DNA of 64,000 nucleotides from an uncultured Alphaproteobacteria bacterium (GCA_951812775.1 OX638326.1:1-64000); one strand, 5' to 3'; positions 34,903-45,423 are shown, counted from the first letter of the stretch. Translations and numbers: made by a program. Notes: generated by a model not told the origin, from the sequence alone.

Positions 34903-36345
34903 GTGGCAACGCAACGGCAGGACTGGTTTGCCACACTAAAGGAAAGCGCAATTACCGCGGCGGTTGCTGGGGTTCTTATGTTGCCGATGATTGGGCTTTA
35001 TACCTCAACGCGTGCGGGCGGCCTCGCTGTTGGAACGCGCTGGATTGAGCTTGCGGCAGGGGTGTTTCTGGTTTTTTTAGGGCGGTTGGCTCTAATCAGA
35101 ATACAAAACGGTGATCGCTTGGCACCGATTTTGGGAGGGCTTCTCGTAATCGCGACGGGATTTTATCTGCCCTTGCCGAACGGTTTATTGACGGTTTGTT
35201 GTATCGCCGGTGGGGCAATCATTGTTCTGAGATCTGTTTTTGTTTGGGGAAATAGTCAGCTTCAGGCTTCAGCCAACCAAAACGACAATCCGACCATCGC
35301 TGCCCGCGTACAGCCATTCTTAAAAAAATATGGCCCGTGGATAGGGGCCGCGGTAATTGCATTTGCAATTGCCTTTCCCTGGCTACCCTTTGCGGACCGA
35401 CGATTGATCGATTTAGCCACACTGGTCCTGATTTATGTGATGTTGGGGTGGGGTCTGAATATCGTCGTTGGCTTGGCGGGTTTACTGGATTTGGGATATG
35501 TCGCCTTCTACGCCATAGGCGCGTACAGCTTCGCTCTATTATCCAGTAATTACGATTTGTCCTTTTGGGCGTGCTTGCCTGTTGCCGCGATGTTGGCTGC
35601 ATTTCTTGGTATATTGCTTGGGTTTCCCGTCCTTCGGCTTCGAGGTGACTATCTAGCTATTGTGACGCTGGGATTTGGTGAAATGATCAGGATTATTCTG
35701 ATCAACTGGGTCGAATTTACGAAAGGGCCGGATGGTATTTCGGGTATTCCTAAACCTACTCTTTTCGGATTGTCATTTAGCCGAAGGCCGTCGGAAGGGA
35801 CGGAATCATTTCATCAGTTTTTCGATATCCCTTATGCCTCGGTTGATCGGATTATTTTTCTGTTTTACGTTGCACTCGGCCTCGCGTTGCTGACCAACGC
35901 CTTTATATTGCGAATAAGAAAGTTACCTATCGGCCGTGCCTGGGAGGCACTGCGGGAAGATGAGATTGCCTGCCGTTCTTTGGGGTTGAATCCGACAAAC
36001 GTAAAACTGTCAGCCTTTGCGTTAGGCGCAATGTTTGGTGGCCTGGCAGGTGCTGTTTTTGCAGCGCGTCAGAGCTTCATCAGTCCGGAAAGTTTTACTT
36101 TTATTGAGTCAGCTATAATTCTGGCTGTCGTTGTTCTTGGTGGTATGGGCAGTCAGGTTGGAGTCGCGATTGCGGCAATTTTGCTCATAGGTCTGCCGGA
36201 ATGGTTCCGGGAATTGCAGGACTACAGGATGCTGGCATTTGGGGCCTTGATGGTGGCGATTATGGTATGGCGGCCAAAGGGCATATTGTCGTTTAGGGAA
36301 CCAACGCTCCGACTGCATGAACCCGATGGAAAGGTTGGCAAATGA
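34903..36345 (+). CDS. livM: ABC transporter permease LivM with N-terminal extension
   Basis: A 480-residue permease read from GTG 34903. Residues 1-140 form an extra membrane region (DUF3382-like) often found in proteobacterial LivM. The core permease begins near residue 155 and has [29 protein letters not shown] and [19 protein letters not shown] segments; the last is the most conserved LivM block. The C-terminal part has [21 protein letters not shown]. It starts 11 bp after livH and its stop overlaps livG by 4 bp. Confidence 0.93.
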   Translation: MATQRQDWFATLKESAITAAVAGVLMLPMIGLYTSTRAGGLAVGTRWIELAAGVFLVFLGRLALIRIQNGDRLAPILGGLLVIATGFYLPLPNGLLTVCCIAGGAIIVLRSVFVWGNSQLQASANQNDNPTIAARVQPFLKKYGPWIGAAVIAFAIAFPWLPFADRRLIDLATLVLIYVMLGWGLNIVVGLAGLLDLGYVAFYAIGAYSFALLSSNYDLSFWACLPVAAMLAAFLGILLGFPVLRLRGDYLAIVTLGFGEMIRIILINWVEFTKGPDGISGIPKPTLFGLSFSRRPSEGTESFHQFFDIPYASVDRIIFLFYVALGLALLTNAFILRIRKLPIGRAWEALREDEIACRSLGLNPTNVKLSAFALGAMFGGLAGAVFAARQSFISPESFTFIESAIILAVVVLGGMGSQVGVAIAAILLIGLPEWFRELQDYRMLAFGALMVAIMVWRPKGILSFREPTLRLHEPDGKVGK

Positions 36346-37160
36346 CGCAGCCTTTGTTATCGGTCGAACATCTTTCCATGCGATTTGGCGGACTAACCGC
36401 GGTCGATGATTTATCGTTCAACGCCGTTGACCGTGAAATAACGGCCATTATCGGCCCCAACGGTGCTGGAAAAACGACAGTTTTCAACTGTTTGACAGGA
36501 TTTTATCCTCCGACAGTTGGTCGTTTGACGGTTTCTCACGAAACGACTCGGTACCGGCTTGAGCGGATGGAAGGTTTCAGGATTGCGCGCGAAGCGCGGA
36601 TCGTACGGACTTTTCAAAATATTCGTCTGTTTCCCCAAATGTCTGTTTTGGAGAACCTGGTTGTCGCGCAGCACACGAGGTTGATGCGCGCTTCATTTTT
36701 TTCAGTTGCGGGATTACTCGGGTTACCGCGATATCGCACGGCAGAAGCAGAAGCCGTAGCGAAAGCGAAGCTGTGGCTTGATCGTATCGGGCTGCTGTCT
36801 CGTGCCGATTGGGATGCTGGAAATCTACCTTATGGCGATCAGCGACGGCTCGAGATTGCACGAGCAATGTGTACGGAGCCTGTCATGCTTTGTCTTGATG
36901 AACCTGCCGCAGGTTTGAACCCACGCGAGTCGGCCGGGTTAAATGAACTGCTGATTTCGATACGGGATGAGGACCAGATCGGCGTCCTCCTTATCGAGCA
37001 TGATATGAGCGTTGTGATGGAGATCTCGGACAAAGTTATCGTCCTTGAGTATGGTCGGAAAATTGCCGATGGGGAGCCGGACGAGGTGCGTTCCGATCCG
37101 GCTGTTATCAGAGCTTATCTTGGCGAAGAGAATATTGCCGAGGTGGAATTGAATGCCTGA
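36342..37160 (+). CDS. livG: ABC transporter ATPase LivG
   Basis: A 272-residue ATP-binding subunit. Walker A is GPNGAGKTT (about 39-47); the Q-loop is around TFQNIRLF; the signature region is [15 protein letters not shown], in which the usual LSGGQ is changed to LPYGD, as is common in LivG; Walker B is [13 protein letters not shown] with the switch His in LLIEHDM. It overlaps livM and livF, indicating translational coupling. Confidence 0.94.
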   Translation: MTQPLLSVEHLSMRFGGLTAVDDLSFNAVDREITAIIGPNGAGKTTVFNCLTGFYPPTVGRLTVSHETTRYRLERMEGFRIAREARIVRTFQNIRLFPQMSVLENLVVAQHTRLMRASFFSVAGLLGLPRYRTAEAEAVAKAKLWLDRIGLLSRADWDAGNLPYGDQRRLEIARAMCTEPVMLCLDEPAAGLNPRESAGLNELLISIRDEDQIGVLLIEHDMSVVMEISDKVIVLEYGRKIADGEPDEVRSDPAVIRAYLGEENIAEVELNA

Positions 37161-37893
37161 CGGGATGTTGGAGCTTGCGGGAATAGACGCCTTTTATGGC
37201 CGTATTCAGGCGTTGAGAAATGTATCCCTGAATATTTCAGCAGGTGAAATTGTCAGTCTAATCGGGGCTAATGGTGCTGGAAAAACCACCCTTCTGATGA
37301 CGGTTTGCGGCGACCCGCGCGCGACGACCGGCAAAATACTGTTTGATGGAAGAGATATTACCAACACCCCTATGCATGAGATCGCCCGCGCAGGTATCGC
37401 CCATTCGCCTGAAGGACGTCGAATATTTCCGCGAATGACCGTGCAGGAAAACCTACTGATGGGGAGTGTCGCCAACCCCGAATCTAATCAGGCCGAAGCG
37501 TTTGAACGGATTTTTGATCTGTTTCCGAGACTCAAAGAACGTCGGGGCCAGCGCGGTGGTACATTGTCTGGCGGAGAGCAGCAAATGCTCGCAATTGGCA
37601 GGGCGTTGATGAGCAATCCGAAGTTGTTGCTTCTTGATGAGCCGTCATTGGGCCTGGCACCCATGATTGTTGCCCAGATTTTCGAAGCCATTAAACGTCT
37701 AAATGAACAGGAAGGGATGACGGTTTTTCTGGTTGAACAGAATGCCTATCACGCTTTGCGCCTGGCGCATCGAGGTTTAGTCATGGTCAACGGAGCGATC
37801 ACGTTAACGGGAACCGGGAAGGTACTTCTTGGCAATGCCGAGGTTCAGGAAGCCTATCTGGAAGGTGCTGTAAAGAAAGTAGCTGACGCATGA
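37153..37893 (+). CDS. livF: ABC transporter ATPase LivF
   Basis: A 246-residue ATP-binding subunit. Walker A is GANGAGKTT (about 37-45), the ABC signature is LSGGEQQMLAIGRAL (about 138-152), and Walker B is LLLLDEPSLGLAP. The HSPEGRRIFPRMTVQENL segment is typical of LivF. It overlaps livG by 8 bp and the next gene by 4 bp. Confidence 0.94.
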   Translation: MPDGMLELAGIDAFYGRIQALRNVSLNISAGEIVSLIGANGAGKTTLLMTVCGDPRATTGKILFDGRDITNTPMHEIARAGIAHSPEGRRIFPRMTVQENLLMGSVANPESNQAEAFERIFDLFPRLKERRGQRGGTLSGGEQQMLAIGRALMSNPKLLLLDEPSLGLAPMIVAQIFEAIKRLNEQEGMTVFLVEQNAYHALRLAHRGLVMVNGAITLTGTGKVLLGNAEVQEAYLEGAVKKVADA

Positions 37894-38225
37894 GCGACGA
37901 ACTTCTGGTCTTTTTAATTTTTACCGTCGTTTTTATGGGGGGTGCCGGATATCTCACCGGTCAGGCACTGGCTACGACATGGCGACCGGTATCACAGCTC
38001 ATTGCCTATAGCTTGTTATTAGGAGCATTTGATCGATTTCTTGTTTACGCTCTGTTTAAGGGACAGCTTTTGTCTTTATCGGCCTTCGCCATAGATAGCT
38101 GCGTAATTCTGCTAATAGCCTTTTTGGGATTTAGAATTACACGAGCCCGTATCATGGTCATGCAATATCCTTGGCTATATGAAAGAAAGGGTCTCGTAAG
38201 TTGGAAAAACAGAGTTGATGGATAG
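37890..38225 (+). CDS. Small membrane protein linked to the ABC transporter (DUF6867-like)
   Basis: A 111-residue protein with three predicted membrane helices (about 5-27, 35-55, 62-85) and a basic C-terminal part (ARIMVMQYPWLYERKG). It overlaps livF by 4 bp, so it belongs to the transporter operon. I recall an alphaproteobacterial family of this kind (DUF6867) next to branched-chain transporters. It may be an accessory or assembly subunit; its function is unknown. Confidence 0.7.
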   Translation: MSDELLVFLIFTVVFMGGAGYLTGQALATTWRPVSQLIAYSLLLGAFDRFLVYALFKGQLLSLSAFAIDSCVILLIAFLGFRITRARIMVMQYPWLYERKGLVSWKNRVDG

Positions 38226-38299
38226 ATGGCGGTGACTATTGCCGCCGAATAACGAGTTCGATATGATTGACCAATCAAATTTTCGCGTGGGAGTGAATT

Positions 38300-39406
38300 A
38301 TGAAATTTAGAACATTGGGTATGCTGTCAGTATTAGCCGTCGGCATTGGGCTAGGCGGTTCTATCGCAAAGGCCGAAATCGTTATCGCTACAGCCGGTCC
38401 GATGACCGGGCAATATGCTTCATTTGGTGAACAAATGCGGAAAGGGGCAGAACTGGCGGTAAAAGATATCAATGCAAACGGCGGGGTTCTTGGCCAGAAG
38501 CTCAGATTGGAAATTGGCGACGATGCCTGCGATCCGAAGCAAGCGGTTGCGGTAGCAAATCAGTTGGCTTCCAAAGGGGTGAAGTTGGTGGCAGGCCATT
38601 TTTGTTCCGGATCATCGATTCCGGCGTCAAATGTCTATGCAGAAGAGGATGTTCTGCAAATATCTCCTGCTTCAACAAATCCGAAGCTCACGGAACGCGG
38701 TTTGGCAAACGTTTTTCGGGTTTGCGGGCGCGACGATCAACAAGGGTTGGTCGCTGGTAACTTCCTCTCAAAACGGTTTGGCAAAAAGAACATTGCTGTC
38801 GTCCATGACAAAACCGCCTATGGCAAGGGGTTGGCGGACGAAACCCACAAAACGTTGAAGAAAAACGGCGTGAACCCCGTCATGTACGATGCGTATACCG
38901 CCGGTGAGAAGGATTACACGGCACTGGTAACCAAATTGAAGGCTGCCAGCGTGGATGTCTTGTATGTTGGTGGTTATCACACTGAGGCTGGTTTGATGGT
39001 CCGCCAAATGCGTCAGCAGGGCATGAAAACAATTCTGGTATCCGGCGATGCGCTGGTCACAGATGAATATTGGTCCATTACAGGCAAAGCCGGCGAAGGT
39101 ACTTTGATGACATTTAGCCCTGATCCCCGGAAAAACCCGAAAGCAGCTTCCGTTGTCGCGAAATTCCGCAAAGCCGGCTACGAACCTGAAGGGTACACCT
39201 TGTATACCTATGGGGCGATCCAGGCGTGGGCGCAGGCTGTTGAAAAACTGAAGACGACGGACACAGGAAAAGTCATTAAAGCATTGAAATCAATGCAGTT
39301 TGACACTGTCATTGGAAAGTTCGGTTTTGACAAAAAGGGTGACGTAACAGCGCCTGGCTATGTTCTATACGAATGGAAGAACGGCAAATACGACTACGTC
39401 AAATAA
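38300..39406 (+). CDS. livK: Branched-chain amino-acid-type substrate-binding protein (LivK-like)
   Basis: A 368-residue periplasmic protein with a signal peptide (about 1-25, ending SIAKA-E). The Peripla_BP_6 domain shows AGPMTGQYASFGEQMRKGAE (about 31-50), GDDACDPKQAVAVANQL (about 74-90), the AGHFCSGSSIPAS segment that contacts the ligand backbone, and AYGKGLADE. Cys78 and Cys101-like cysteines match the family disulfide. Expressed after the ATPase genes with a 74-bp gap, and followed by a strong terminator. Confidence 0.93.
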   Translation: MKFRTLGMLSVLAVGIGLGGSIAKAEIVIATAGPMTGQYASFGEQMRKGAELAVKDINANGGVLGQKLRLEIGDDACDPKQAVAVANQLASKGVKLVAGHFCSGSSIPASNVYAEEDVLQISPASTNPKLTERGLANVFRVCGRDDQQGLVAGNFLSKRFGKKNIAVVHDKTAYGKGLADETHKTLKKNGVNPVMYDAYTAGEKDYTALVTKLKAASVDVLYVGGYHTEAGLMVRQMRQQGMKTILVSGDALVTDEYWSITGKAGEGTLMTFSPDPRKNPKAASVVAKFRKAGYEPEGYTLYTYGAIQAWAQAVEKLKTTDTGKVIKALKSMQFDTVIGKFGFDKKGDVTAPGYVLYEWKNGKYDYVK

Positions 39407-39424
39407 GCGTCGAAATACGGAAAT

Positions 39425-39463
39425 AAATAAGCCCGCCGGGTAAAATACCGGGCGGGCTTATTT
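39425..39463. terminator. Bidirectional terminator between livK and mucR
   Basis: A perfect 13-bp stem (aaataagcccgcc / ggcgggcttattt) with a 13-base loop. A run of Ts follows on the plus strand and the A-rich left arm gives a U-run on the minus strand, so it can end transcripts from both sides. Confidence 0.92.
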
Positions 39464-39477
39464 TTTGAAATTTCTCT

Positions 39478-39921
39478 TTATTTACGCTGACGAGGCACTT
39501 TTTCGCCTTTTTTTCGGCCGAGGCCAATGCGCTTTGCGAACGTTGACCGTTGCTCGGCATAATTCGGCGCGACCATTGGATAGTCCGGCGGAAGGTCCCA
39601 TTTAGCGCGATATTCATCCGGTGTCATACCGTAAGAGGCGCGTAAGTGCCGTTTTAACATTTTCAATTTTTTGCCGTCTTCAAGACAGACGATGTAATCA
39701 GGTGTAACGGACCGACGAATACTTACGGCAGGTTTGGGGGGTTCAGCACCAGCATCTGCATTTTGGCCGTTCAGTGAGCTTAGTGAGCCATAAACAGTGT
39801 TAATCACTTCGGGGACCTGTGCAGCGTTAACAGGGTTATTGCTAACGTATGCGGAGACAATTTCTACAGCCATTTTAAGGACTTCGCCGTTGGGAACGAC
39901 TGTATTGTTTTCTTCTGCCAT
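39478..39921 (-). CDS. mucR: Ros/MucR-family zinc-finger transcriptional regulator
   Basis: A 147-residue regulator. The start is taken as ATG 39921 (MAEENNT); an upstream extension to 40035 has no family likeness. The N-terminal region contains ILKMAVEIVSAYVSNN-like helix and NAAQVPEVI. The C-terminal prokaryotic zinc-finger domain has DYIVCLEDGKKLKMLKRHLRASYGM..-type sequence (about 80-104), YRAKWDLPPDYPMVAPNYA, and a basic tail. MucR proteins repress exopolysaccharide, motility and surface genes by binding AT-rich DNA; the polysaccharide locus at the left is a possible target. Confidence 0.9.
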   Translation of the reverse strand: MAEENNTVVPNGEVLKMAVEIVSAYVSNNPVNAAQVPEVINTVYGSLSSLNGQNADAGAEPPKPAVSIRRSVTPDYIVCLEDGKKLKMLKRHLRASYGMTPDEYRAKWDLPPDYPMVAPNYAEQRSTFAKRIGLGRKKGEKVPRQRK

Positions 39922-40249
39922 AAGTATGAATACCTGATTCAATAAAAGAATAGAAAGCGCGGAGACTACCGGTATACATAGACCTGTCAATAAAAAAGAC
40001 GGTACGGAGTCTTGTTTATTGCAGTTTAACTTCAACTGTTTGAGTTTAATTATCTCGCAAGCGTCGTATTCGGCTTTTCCAAAATTGGATTATAGACTTT
40101 TTTCCGATTGTTCTTAGTTTCTTGTTTGGACGGGTTAGCCAATTCTTTAGATCGACGGTAAATCCCGATAATTAGCGCGGGCTGGTCTTTGGCTAACTAT
40201 ATATGGTATGTTTGTGCTAATGATTCTAATCCTCCTTGGGCCATAAAGA
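39922..40249. other. 328-bp gap between divergent mucR and rpiB
   Basis: No gene-like frame. The DNA is AT-rich with T runs (for example near 40095-40125), as expected for MucR-bound promoters, and must hold the promoters of mucR and of the rpiB-glyA operon. No clear palindrome or hairpin was found. Confidence 0.5.
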
Positions 40250-40684
40250 ATGTCTCGGAAAACGATAGCGGTCGGTGCTGATCACGGCGGCTATGAAATG
40301 AAGCAGGAACTCGCACGGCAACTCCGTGACATGGGGTATTCCGTGTTGGATCTCGGGACGGATGGTGCTGACTCTGTTGATTATCCGGATTTTGCGGAAC
40401 TCGTTGTCAAATCGGTCATAGATGGGGAAGCGGAACAAGGCGTCCTTGTGTGCGGCAGTGGAATAGGGATGTCTATAGCGGCCAACCGTCACAAAGGCAT
40501 TAGGGCAGCGCTCTGTAGTAGCGAAATTTCCGCGGAATTGGCACGTCAGCACAATGATGCGAACATCCTGGTTCTCGGGGAGCGTTTAACGGATATTTCA
40601 ATTGCAAAACAATGCGTTGAAAAGTTTTTTTCAACTGAATTCGAGGGCGGACGGCACACAAGGCGCGTCAAGAAACTTGGTTGA
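40250..40684 (+). CDS. rpiB: Ribose-5-phosphate isomerase B
   Basis: A 144-residue RpiB/LacAB-family enzyme that interconverts ribose 5-phosphate and ribulose 5-phosphate. Conserved blocks are [11 protein letters not shown] (about 6-16), DYPDFAE (about 44-50), [23 protein letters not shown] (active-site Cys and anion loop; the Cys at about residue 67) and [12 protein letters not shown]. It heads the glyA-nrdR-rib operon, a common alphaproteobacterial layout. Confidence 0.93.
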   Translation: MSRKTIAVGADHGGYEMKQELARQLRDMGYSVLDLGTDGADSVDYPDFAELVVKSVIDGEAEQGVLVCGSGIGMSIAANRHKGIRAALCSSEISAELARQHNDANILVLGERLTDISIAKQCVEKFFSTEFEGGRHTRRVKKLG

Positions 40685-40713
40685 ATTCGGTATTTAGAAG
40701 GATTGTTAAAATA

Positions 40714-42024
40714 ATGGCGAGTGGAGATACAGGCAATCAACAGTCTGTAAGTAGTGGTTTCTTTTCAGAAGATTTGAGCACCCGTGATCCCGGGTTATTT
40801 AACTCGATAAAGGGAGAACTTGGGCGTCTGCAACATCAGGTGGAGCTCATCGCTTCAGAGAATGTCGTATCCGCGGCGGTCCTGGAGGCAAATGGCTCCG
40901 TTATGACGAATAAGTACGCTGAGGGTTATCCTGGTCGACGGTATTATGGTGGCTGCGAGTATGTTGATGTTGCTGAACAGTTAGCACTGGATCGTGCTAA
41001 GGAGCTGTTTGATTGCACCTACGCCAATGTTCAACCGCATGCTGGCGCACAGGCTAATCTCGGTGTTTATGTCGCTCTTTGTCAGCCGGGCGATACACTA
41101 TTGGGGATGTCGCTGGCCGCTGGAGGACATCTCACGCATGGGGCTAAACCGAATTTCTCTGGAAAATGGATGGATGCCGTTCAATACGGCGTTCGTGAAG
41201 ATGATCACCGTATCGATTACGATGAAGTTGAAGCATTAGCTAAAGAGCACAGCCCCAAGATTATTGTCGCAGGAGGTTCGGCATATCCGCGAGTCATCGA
41301 TTTTGCGCGTTTCCGGCAGATTGCGGACGCTGTTGGTGCTTATTTGATGGTGGATATGGCGCATTTCGCGGGCCTGGTTGCCGGTGGCGCGCATCCAAGT
41401 CCTTTGCCGCATGCGCATGTTGTAACGACGACAACCCACAAGACATTAAGGGGCCCGCGTGGTGGGATGATCTTGTCGAACGATGAGGATATCGGGAAGA
41501 AGATTAATTCTTCGATTTTTCCAGGCACACAGGGCGGTCCACTGATGCACGTTATTGCTGCGAAAGCCGTAGCATTCGGCGAGGCTTTGCATCCGGAATT
41601 CAAGGAATATGCGGCCAGAGTGGTAGAGAATGCGCAAACCCTGGCATCGACGCTGTCTGATCAGGGACTGGATATTGTTTCGGGTGGGACTGACACGCAT
41701 TTAATGCTGGTCGACCTCCGTCCGAAAGGTTTAACGGGCAACGTCGCAGAAGCCAGCCTCGAGAATGCCGGTATTACCTGCAACAAGAACGGTATTCCGT
41801 TTGATCCGGAAAAACCGACCATAACCTCCGGCATAAGGCTTGGGACACCTGCCGCCACAACACGTGGGTTCGGGCCAGAGGAATTCAAGGCGGTGGGGAA
41901 CATGATCGTTCAAGTTTTGGACGGTTTGGCAGCAAGCAATGGCGACAATAGTGCTGTTGAACAAAGAGTGCGTAAACAGGTTCGCGAGCTCTGTGATCGT
42001 TTTCCAATTTACACAAATCAATAA
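40714..42024 (+). CDS. glyA: Serine hydroxymethyltransferase
   Basis: A 436-residue PLP enzyme making glycine and 5,10-methylene-THF from serine and THF. The start is taken as ATG 40714, with AAGGA 12 bases upstream, rather than the TTG at 40681 that overlaps rpiB. Motifs: [25 protein letters not shown] (about 60-74), the PLP lysine segment [15 protein letters not shown] (about 230-244), and the C-terminal [13 protein letters not shown]. Full family length. Confidence 0.96.
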   Translation: MASGDTGNQQSVSSGFFSEDLSTRDPGLFNSIKGELGRLQHQVELIASENVVSAAVLEANGSVMTNKYAEGYPGRRYYGGCEYVDVAEQLALDRAKELFDCTYANVQPHAGAQANLGVYVALCQPGDTLLGMSLAAGGHLTHGAKPNFSGKWMDAVQYGVREDDHRIDYDEVEALAKEHSPKIIVAGGSAYPRVIDFARFRQIADAVGAYLMVDMAHFAGLVAGGAHPSPLPHAHVVTTTTHKTLRGPRGGMILSNDEDIGKKINSSIFPGTQGGPLMHVIAAKAVAFGEALHPEFKEYAARVVENAQTLASTLSDQGLDIVSGGTDTHLMLVDLRPKGLTGNVAEASLENAGITCNKNGIPFDPEKPTITSGIRLGTPAATTRGFGPEEFKAVGNMIVQVLDGLAASNGDNSAVEQRVRKQVRELCDRFPIYTNQ

Positions 42025-42042
42025 CTAGCGGGGCAACCAACC

Positions 42043-42504
42043 ATGCATTGTCCGTTTTGTGGTGCTGATGACACTCAAGTAAAAGACTCCCGACCGACGG
42101 AGGAAGGAGCTGCTATACGGCGAAGACGTGCCTGTATTGGCTGTGGTGCACGGTTTACTACCTTTGAGCGGGTCCAGCTACGTGAGCTGACAGTGGTCAA
42201 ACAGAACGGCAAACGTGAACCGTTTGATAGAGATAAACTCGCGCGGTCGCTGAATATTTCGTTGAGGAAGCGTCAGGTTGAACCTGAACGTATCGAACGG
42301 TTAATCAGCAGTATTGTTCGCCGTTTGGAAAGCAGTGGTGAAAGCGATATCCCTTCGCAAAGGGTAGGAGAACTTGTCATGGATGGGTTGTCGACTTTGG
42401 ACTCCGTTGCCTACGTTCGTTTTGCGTCGGTTTATCGCAATTTCCGTGAAGCCCGTGACTTCGAAGATTTCGTAGGAACGCTTGGTGACGTCGACGATGA
42501 ATGA
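42043..42504 (+). CDS. nrdR: Transcriptional repressor NrdR
   Basis: A 153-residue regulator of ribonucleotide reductase genes. The N-terminal zinc ribbon has [16 protein letters not shown] and [14 protein letters not shown] (the four Cys at about residues 3, 6, 31, 34). An ATP-cone domain follows from about 49 ([16 protein letters not shown]). It lies between glyA and ribD and overlaps ribD by 8 bp, the usual arrangement. Confidence 0.95.
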   Translation: MHCPFCGADDTQVKDSRPTEEGAAIRRRRACIGCGARFTTFERVQLRELTVVKQNGKREPFDRDKLARSLNISLRKRQVEPERIERLISSIVRRLESSGESDIPSQRVGELVMDGLSTLDSVAYVRFASVYRNFREARDFEDFVGTLGDVDDE

Positions 42505-43606
42505 CGTCGATCGGGCGCACATGCAAACCGCAATCTGCTTGGCTGAACGTGGTCTAGGACAAACTTGGCCTAATCCTTCCGTTGGCTGTGTGATCGTCAC
42601 CAGGAATAATGTTGTTGGCCGTGGTTGGACGCAACCCGGCGGCCGTCCCCATGCTGAGACTGAAGCATTGAGGCGTGCAGGTGATGCTGCACATGGCGCG
42701 ACAGCATATGTAACCCTTGAACCTTGTGCACATCAGGGCCAGACACCGCCTTGCGCACAAGCCCTGATTGATTGTGGTATTTCCCGTGTCGTTGTTGCCC
42801 TGGAAGACCCTGATCCCCGGGTAAATGGCGGTGGCATTAAAATGCTTCGTGAAGCCGGCATTAAAGTTGAACTTGGTGTCTGCAAGGATGAAGCCTTGAC
42901 CGTAACAGGTGGCTTTCTTAATCGTGTTTCCAATTCCCGTCCGCATGTAACCTTGAAGCTCGCCACAACACTTGATGGCCGGATTGCCACAAAATCAGGT
43001 GATAGCGAGTGGGTCACTGGCGAGGCAGCACGAAGTTCTGGACATATGTTACGTGCCAATCACGATGCAATTTTGGTCGGCGCACGGACCGCTGCGGAAG
43101 ATAATCCGACATTGACGTGCCGATTACCCGGATTAAATGGACGATCTCCGGTGCGGGTCGTCGTCGACGGCAGAATGCGGTTACCTCTTACCCATGAGCT
43201 TGTAACAAGTGCAGGCGAGACACCAACATGGCTATTTGCATTTTCCGAAACACCGCAGAATTCGGACCGACGGAAAGCATATCAGGCCGCAGGCGTTCAA
43301 ATACTTGATATCCCGCCTGACACTGATGGGAACCCTGACCTGACGTCGGTTTTGAACGATCTTGCAGCCAAGGGGATCACCCGTTTGCTTGTCGAAGGCG
43401 GAGGCGTAATTGCTGCTGCATTTCTTGAGTTTGGATTTATTGACGAAGTCTTTTGGTATCGGGCGGCAAAAATAGTTGGCGGAGACGGGTTGCCCGCTAT
43501 CGCCGGGATGGGTATTGAGCGCCTACGGGATGCAAATTGTTTGAATAGGCTTTATGTAGAGTGCGTAGGCGACGATATTGTCGAACGGTATAGTGTGACA
43601 GGTTAG
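42497..43606 (+). CDS. ribD: Bifunctional riboflavin biosynthesis deaminase/reductase RibD
   Basis: A 369-residue enzyme carrying out the second and third steps of riboflavin synthesis. The start ATG 42497 overlaps the nrdR stop; the alternative GTG-type start at 42482 lies further inside nrdR. The deaminase domain has zinc-site motifs PHAETEALR and [13 protein letters not shown]. The reductase domain starts near 145 ([20 protein letters not shown]) with [15 protein letters not shown] near the end. Full length, with 4 bp before ribE. Confidence 0.95.
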   Translation: MNDVDRAHMQTAICLAERGLGQTWPNPSVGCVIVTRNNVVGRGWTQPGGRPHAETEALRRAGDAAHGATAYVTLEPCAHQGQTPPCAQALIDCGISRVVVALEDPDPRVNGGGIKMLREAGIKVELGVCKDEALTVTGGFLNRVSNSRPHVTLKLATTLDGRIATKSGDSEWVTGEAARSSGHMLRANHDAILVGARTAAEDNPTLTCRLPGLNGRSPVRVVVDGRMRLPLTHELVTSAGETPTWLFAFSETPQNSDRRKAYQAAGVQILDIPPDTDGNPDLTSVLNDLAAKGITRLLVEGGGVIAAAFLEFGFIDEVFWYRAAKIVGGDGLPAIAGMGIERLRDANCLNRLYVECVGDDIVERYSVTG

Positions 43607-43610
43607 CGAT

Positions 43611-44198
43611 ATGTTCACAGGTATAATTACAGACGTTGGCGAAGTTCGTTCAATTGAGAAACGGGGTGATACCCGTATCGAGATCGGTACGAGCTACAAT
43701 ACAGCGGAGATCGAACTGGGCGCATCAATTGCGTGTTCCGGGCCCTGTTTAACGGTTGTTGAAAAAGGGGAGGGCTGGTTTGCTATCGAGGCCTCTGCGG
43801 AAACACTCGACCGGACGATGATCGGAGATTGGGTAATCGGGAGTAAGGTGAATACCGAGCGGGCCTTGAAGCTTGGCGAGGAACTTGGTGGCCATATTGT
43901 TTCAGGCCATGTAGATGGTATCGCCCGGATCGTTGCGACAAAAATAGAAGGCGACAGCAAACGATTTGAGTTGGAAGCGCCGGAAGAGTTGAAGTCATTT
44001 ATCGCTGAAAAGGGTTCTGTGGCTCTGGAAGGGGTCTCCTTGACGGTCAATGAAGTGTCTGGGAACCGGTTTGGTGTTAATATAATCAGCCATACACAAG
44101 CCTGTACGACATTTGGTGAAAAGTCCGAAGGTGATTGCATCAACCTGGAAATAGATATGCTGGCTCGTTACGTAAGCCGGCTGTTAGAAAAGGAATAA
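43611..44198 (+). CDS. ribE: Riboflavin synthase alpha chain
   Basis: A 195-residue protein with two homologous lumazine-binding repeats. Repeat 1 starts MFTGIITDVGEVRSIE and contains GASIACSGPCLTVV; repeat 2 has GHIVSGHVDGIARI and KGSVALEGVSLTVNEV. It converts two 6,7-dimethyl-8-ribityllumazine molecules into riboflavin plus a pyrimidine. It is 2 bp from the next gene. Confidence 0.95.
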   Translation: MFTGIITDVGEVRSIEKRGDTRIEIGTSYNTAEIELGASIACSGPCLTVVEKGEGWFAIEASAETLDRTMIGDWVIGSKVNTERALKLGEELGGHIVSGHVDGIARIVATKIEGDSKRFELEAPEELKSFIAEKGSVALEGVSLTVNEVSGNRFGVNIISHTQACTTFGEKSEGDCINLEIDMLARYVSRLLEKE

Positions 44199-44200
44199 AC

Positions 44201-45400
44201 GTGGCACAACAACAAGCCACTTCAGAGGAAAATTCAATGTCAGTTGAGTCTAGCGACCTGCACGCTGCCTTATCTTCGCCTGAGGAATTAATTGCAGATA
44301 TTGCGGCCGGAAAAATGGTCGTGCTTGTAGATGATGAAGATCGTGAAAATGAAGGTGATCTAATTATCGCCGGCGAGAAATGCGATGCCGATGCGGTCAA
44401 CTTTATGGCCACTCATGGTAGAGGGCTGGTTTGTCTTTCATTGACGAATGAACGAGTTAACGGGCTTGGTCTTTCGATGATGGTGTCTGAAAACAAGGCT
44501 CCCTTGACGACTGCGTTCACCGTGTCCATCGAAGCCCGTGAGGGTGTCACGACAGGAATTTCCGCGGGTGACAGAGCCAAGACTATCGAGGTCGCCATCA
44601 AAGAAGATAGCGGTCCGATGTCTATTGTGAGCCCTGGTCATGTTTTCCCCTTAGTGGCTCGTGACGGCGGCGTCCTGGTTCGTGCAGGACATACAGAAGC
44701 TGCTGTTGATCTCTCTCGACTTGCTGGTCTGAACCCGTCGGGCGTCATTTGTGAGATTATGAAAGACGACGGCACGATGGCGCGTCTTCCTGACCTGGTC
44801 GGTTTCTGTCAGGAACATAATCTGAAATTAGGAACGATTGCTGATCTTATCGCCTATCGTTTACGGCATGACGCGACTGTTGAACGGACGATTGAAACAA
44901 CACTAAAACGGGTGATCGGCGACAAGTTTGACCTGATTATTTATGAGAGCCAGGTCAATGGGACAGAACATGTTGCGGTCGTAAAAGGCGATGTTACGAC
45001 CGACGAGCCCGTTCTTGTCAGAATGCATGCCTTGAATGTTCTTGATGATACGTTGCGCGACATTCAGAACCCGCGCACCGGGGAGCTGGAAATGTCATTG
45101 AGAATGATAGCTGAAGAGGGCCGGGGCGCGGCGGTATTAATTCGGGATTCCTGGAACGCACGGTTTTCAAATCAGGTCAGTTTGCGGGCCGCGACAGCAG
45201 GAGCACAGCCGATTAAACCCCCAGGCGATAAACCGGCACCGGTAATACGGGATTACGGTATCGGCGCACAGATTCTACGTGACCTTGGGATTACAGAAAT
45301 GCGCTTGTTGACGAACACCAAGGAAAGCACGATCAAGGGTATTGATGGGTACGGTTTAAGCGTAATAGAGCGGGTTGCTATCCCCTGCCTCGAAGATTGA
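44201..45400 (+). CDS. ribB: RibBX: DHBP synthase fused to a degenerate GTP cyclohydrolase II domain
   Basis: A 399-residue protein read from GTG 44201 (AAGGA 7 bases upstream); an ATG at 44237 is the alternative. The N-terminal DHBP synthase domain (about 24-225) is intact: DDEDRENEGDLIIAGE, THGRGLVCLSL and SPGHVFPLVARDGGVL. The C-terminal domain has the GCHII fold but not its catalytic site. Where RibA has three zinc cysteines (HSECLTGD...CDCG), this protein reads MHALNVLDDTLRDIQNPRTG with no Cys, and RQEGRGIGL is replaced by RDSWNARFSN. GTP cyclohydrolase activity is therefore not expected. Such RibBX forms are known from Rhizobiales. A true RibA must lie elsewhere. Confidence 0.9.
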   Translation: MAQQQATSEENSMSVESSDLHAALSSPEELIADIAAGKMVVLVDDEDRENEGDLIIAGEKCDADAVNFMATHGRGLVCLSLTNERVNGLGLSMMVSENKAPLTTAFTVSIEAREGVTTGISAGDRAKTIEVAIKEDSGPMSIVSPGHVFPLVARDGGVLVRAGHTEAAVDLSRLAGLNPSGVICEIMKDDGTMARLPDLVGFCQEHNLKLGTIADLIAYRLRHDATVERTIETTLKRVIGDKFDLIIYESQVNGTEHVAVVKGDVTTDEPVLVRMHALNVLDDTLRDIQNPRTGELEMSLRMIAEEGRGAAVLIRDSWNARFSNQVSLRAATAGAQPIKPPGDKPAPVIRDYGIGAQILRDLGITEMRLLTNTKESTIKGIDGYGLSVIERVAIPCLED

Positions 45401-45423
45401 GTTAGAGAAGAAAAAGGATTCTG

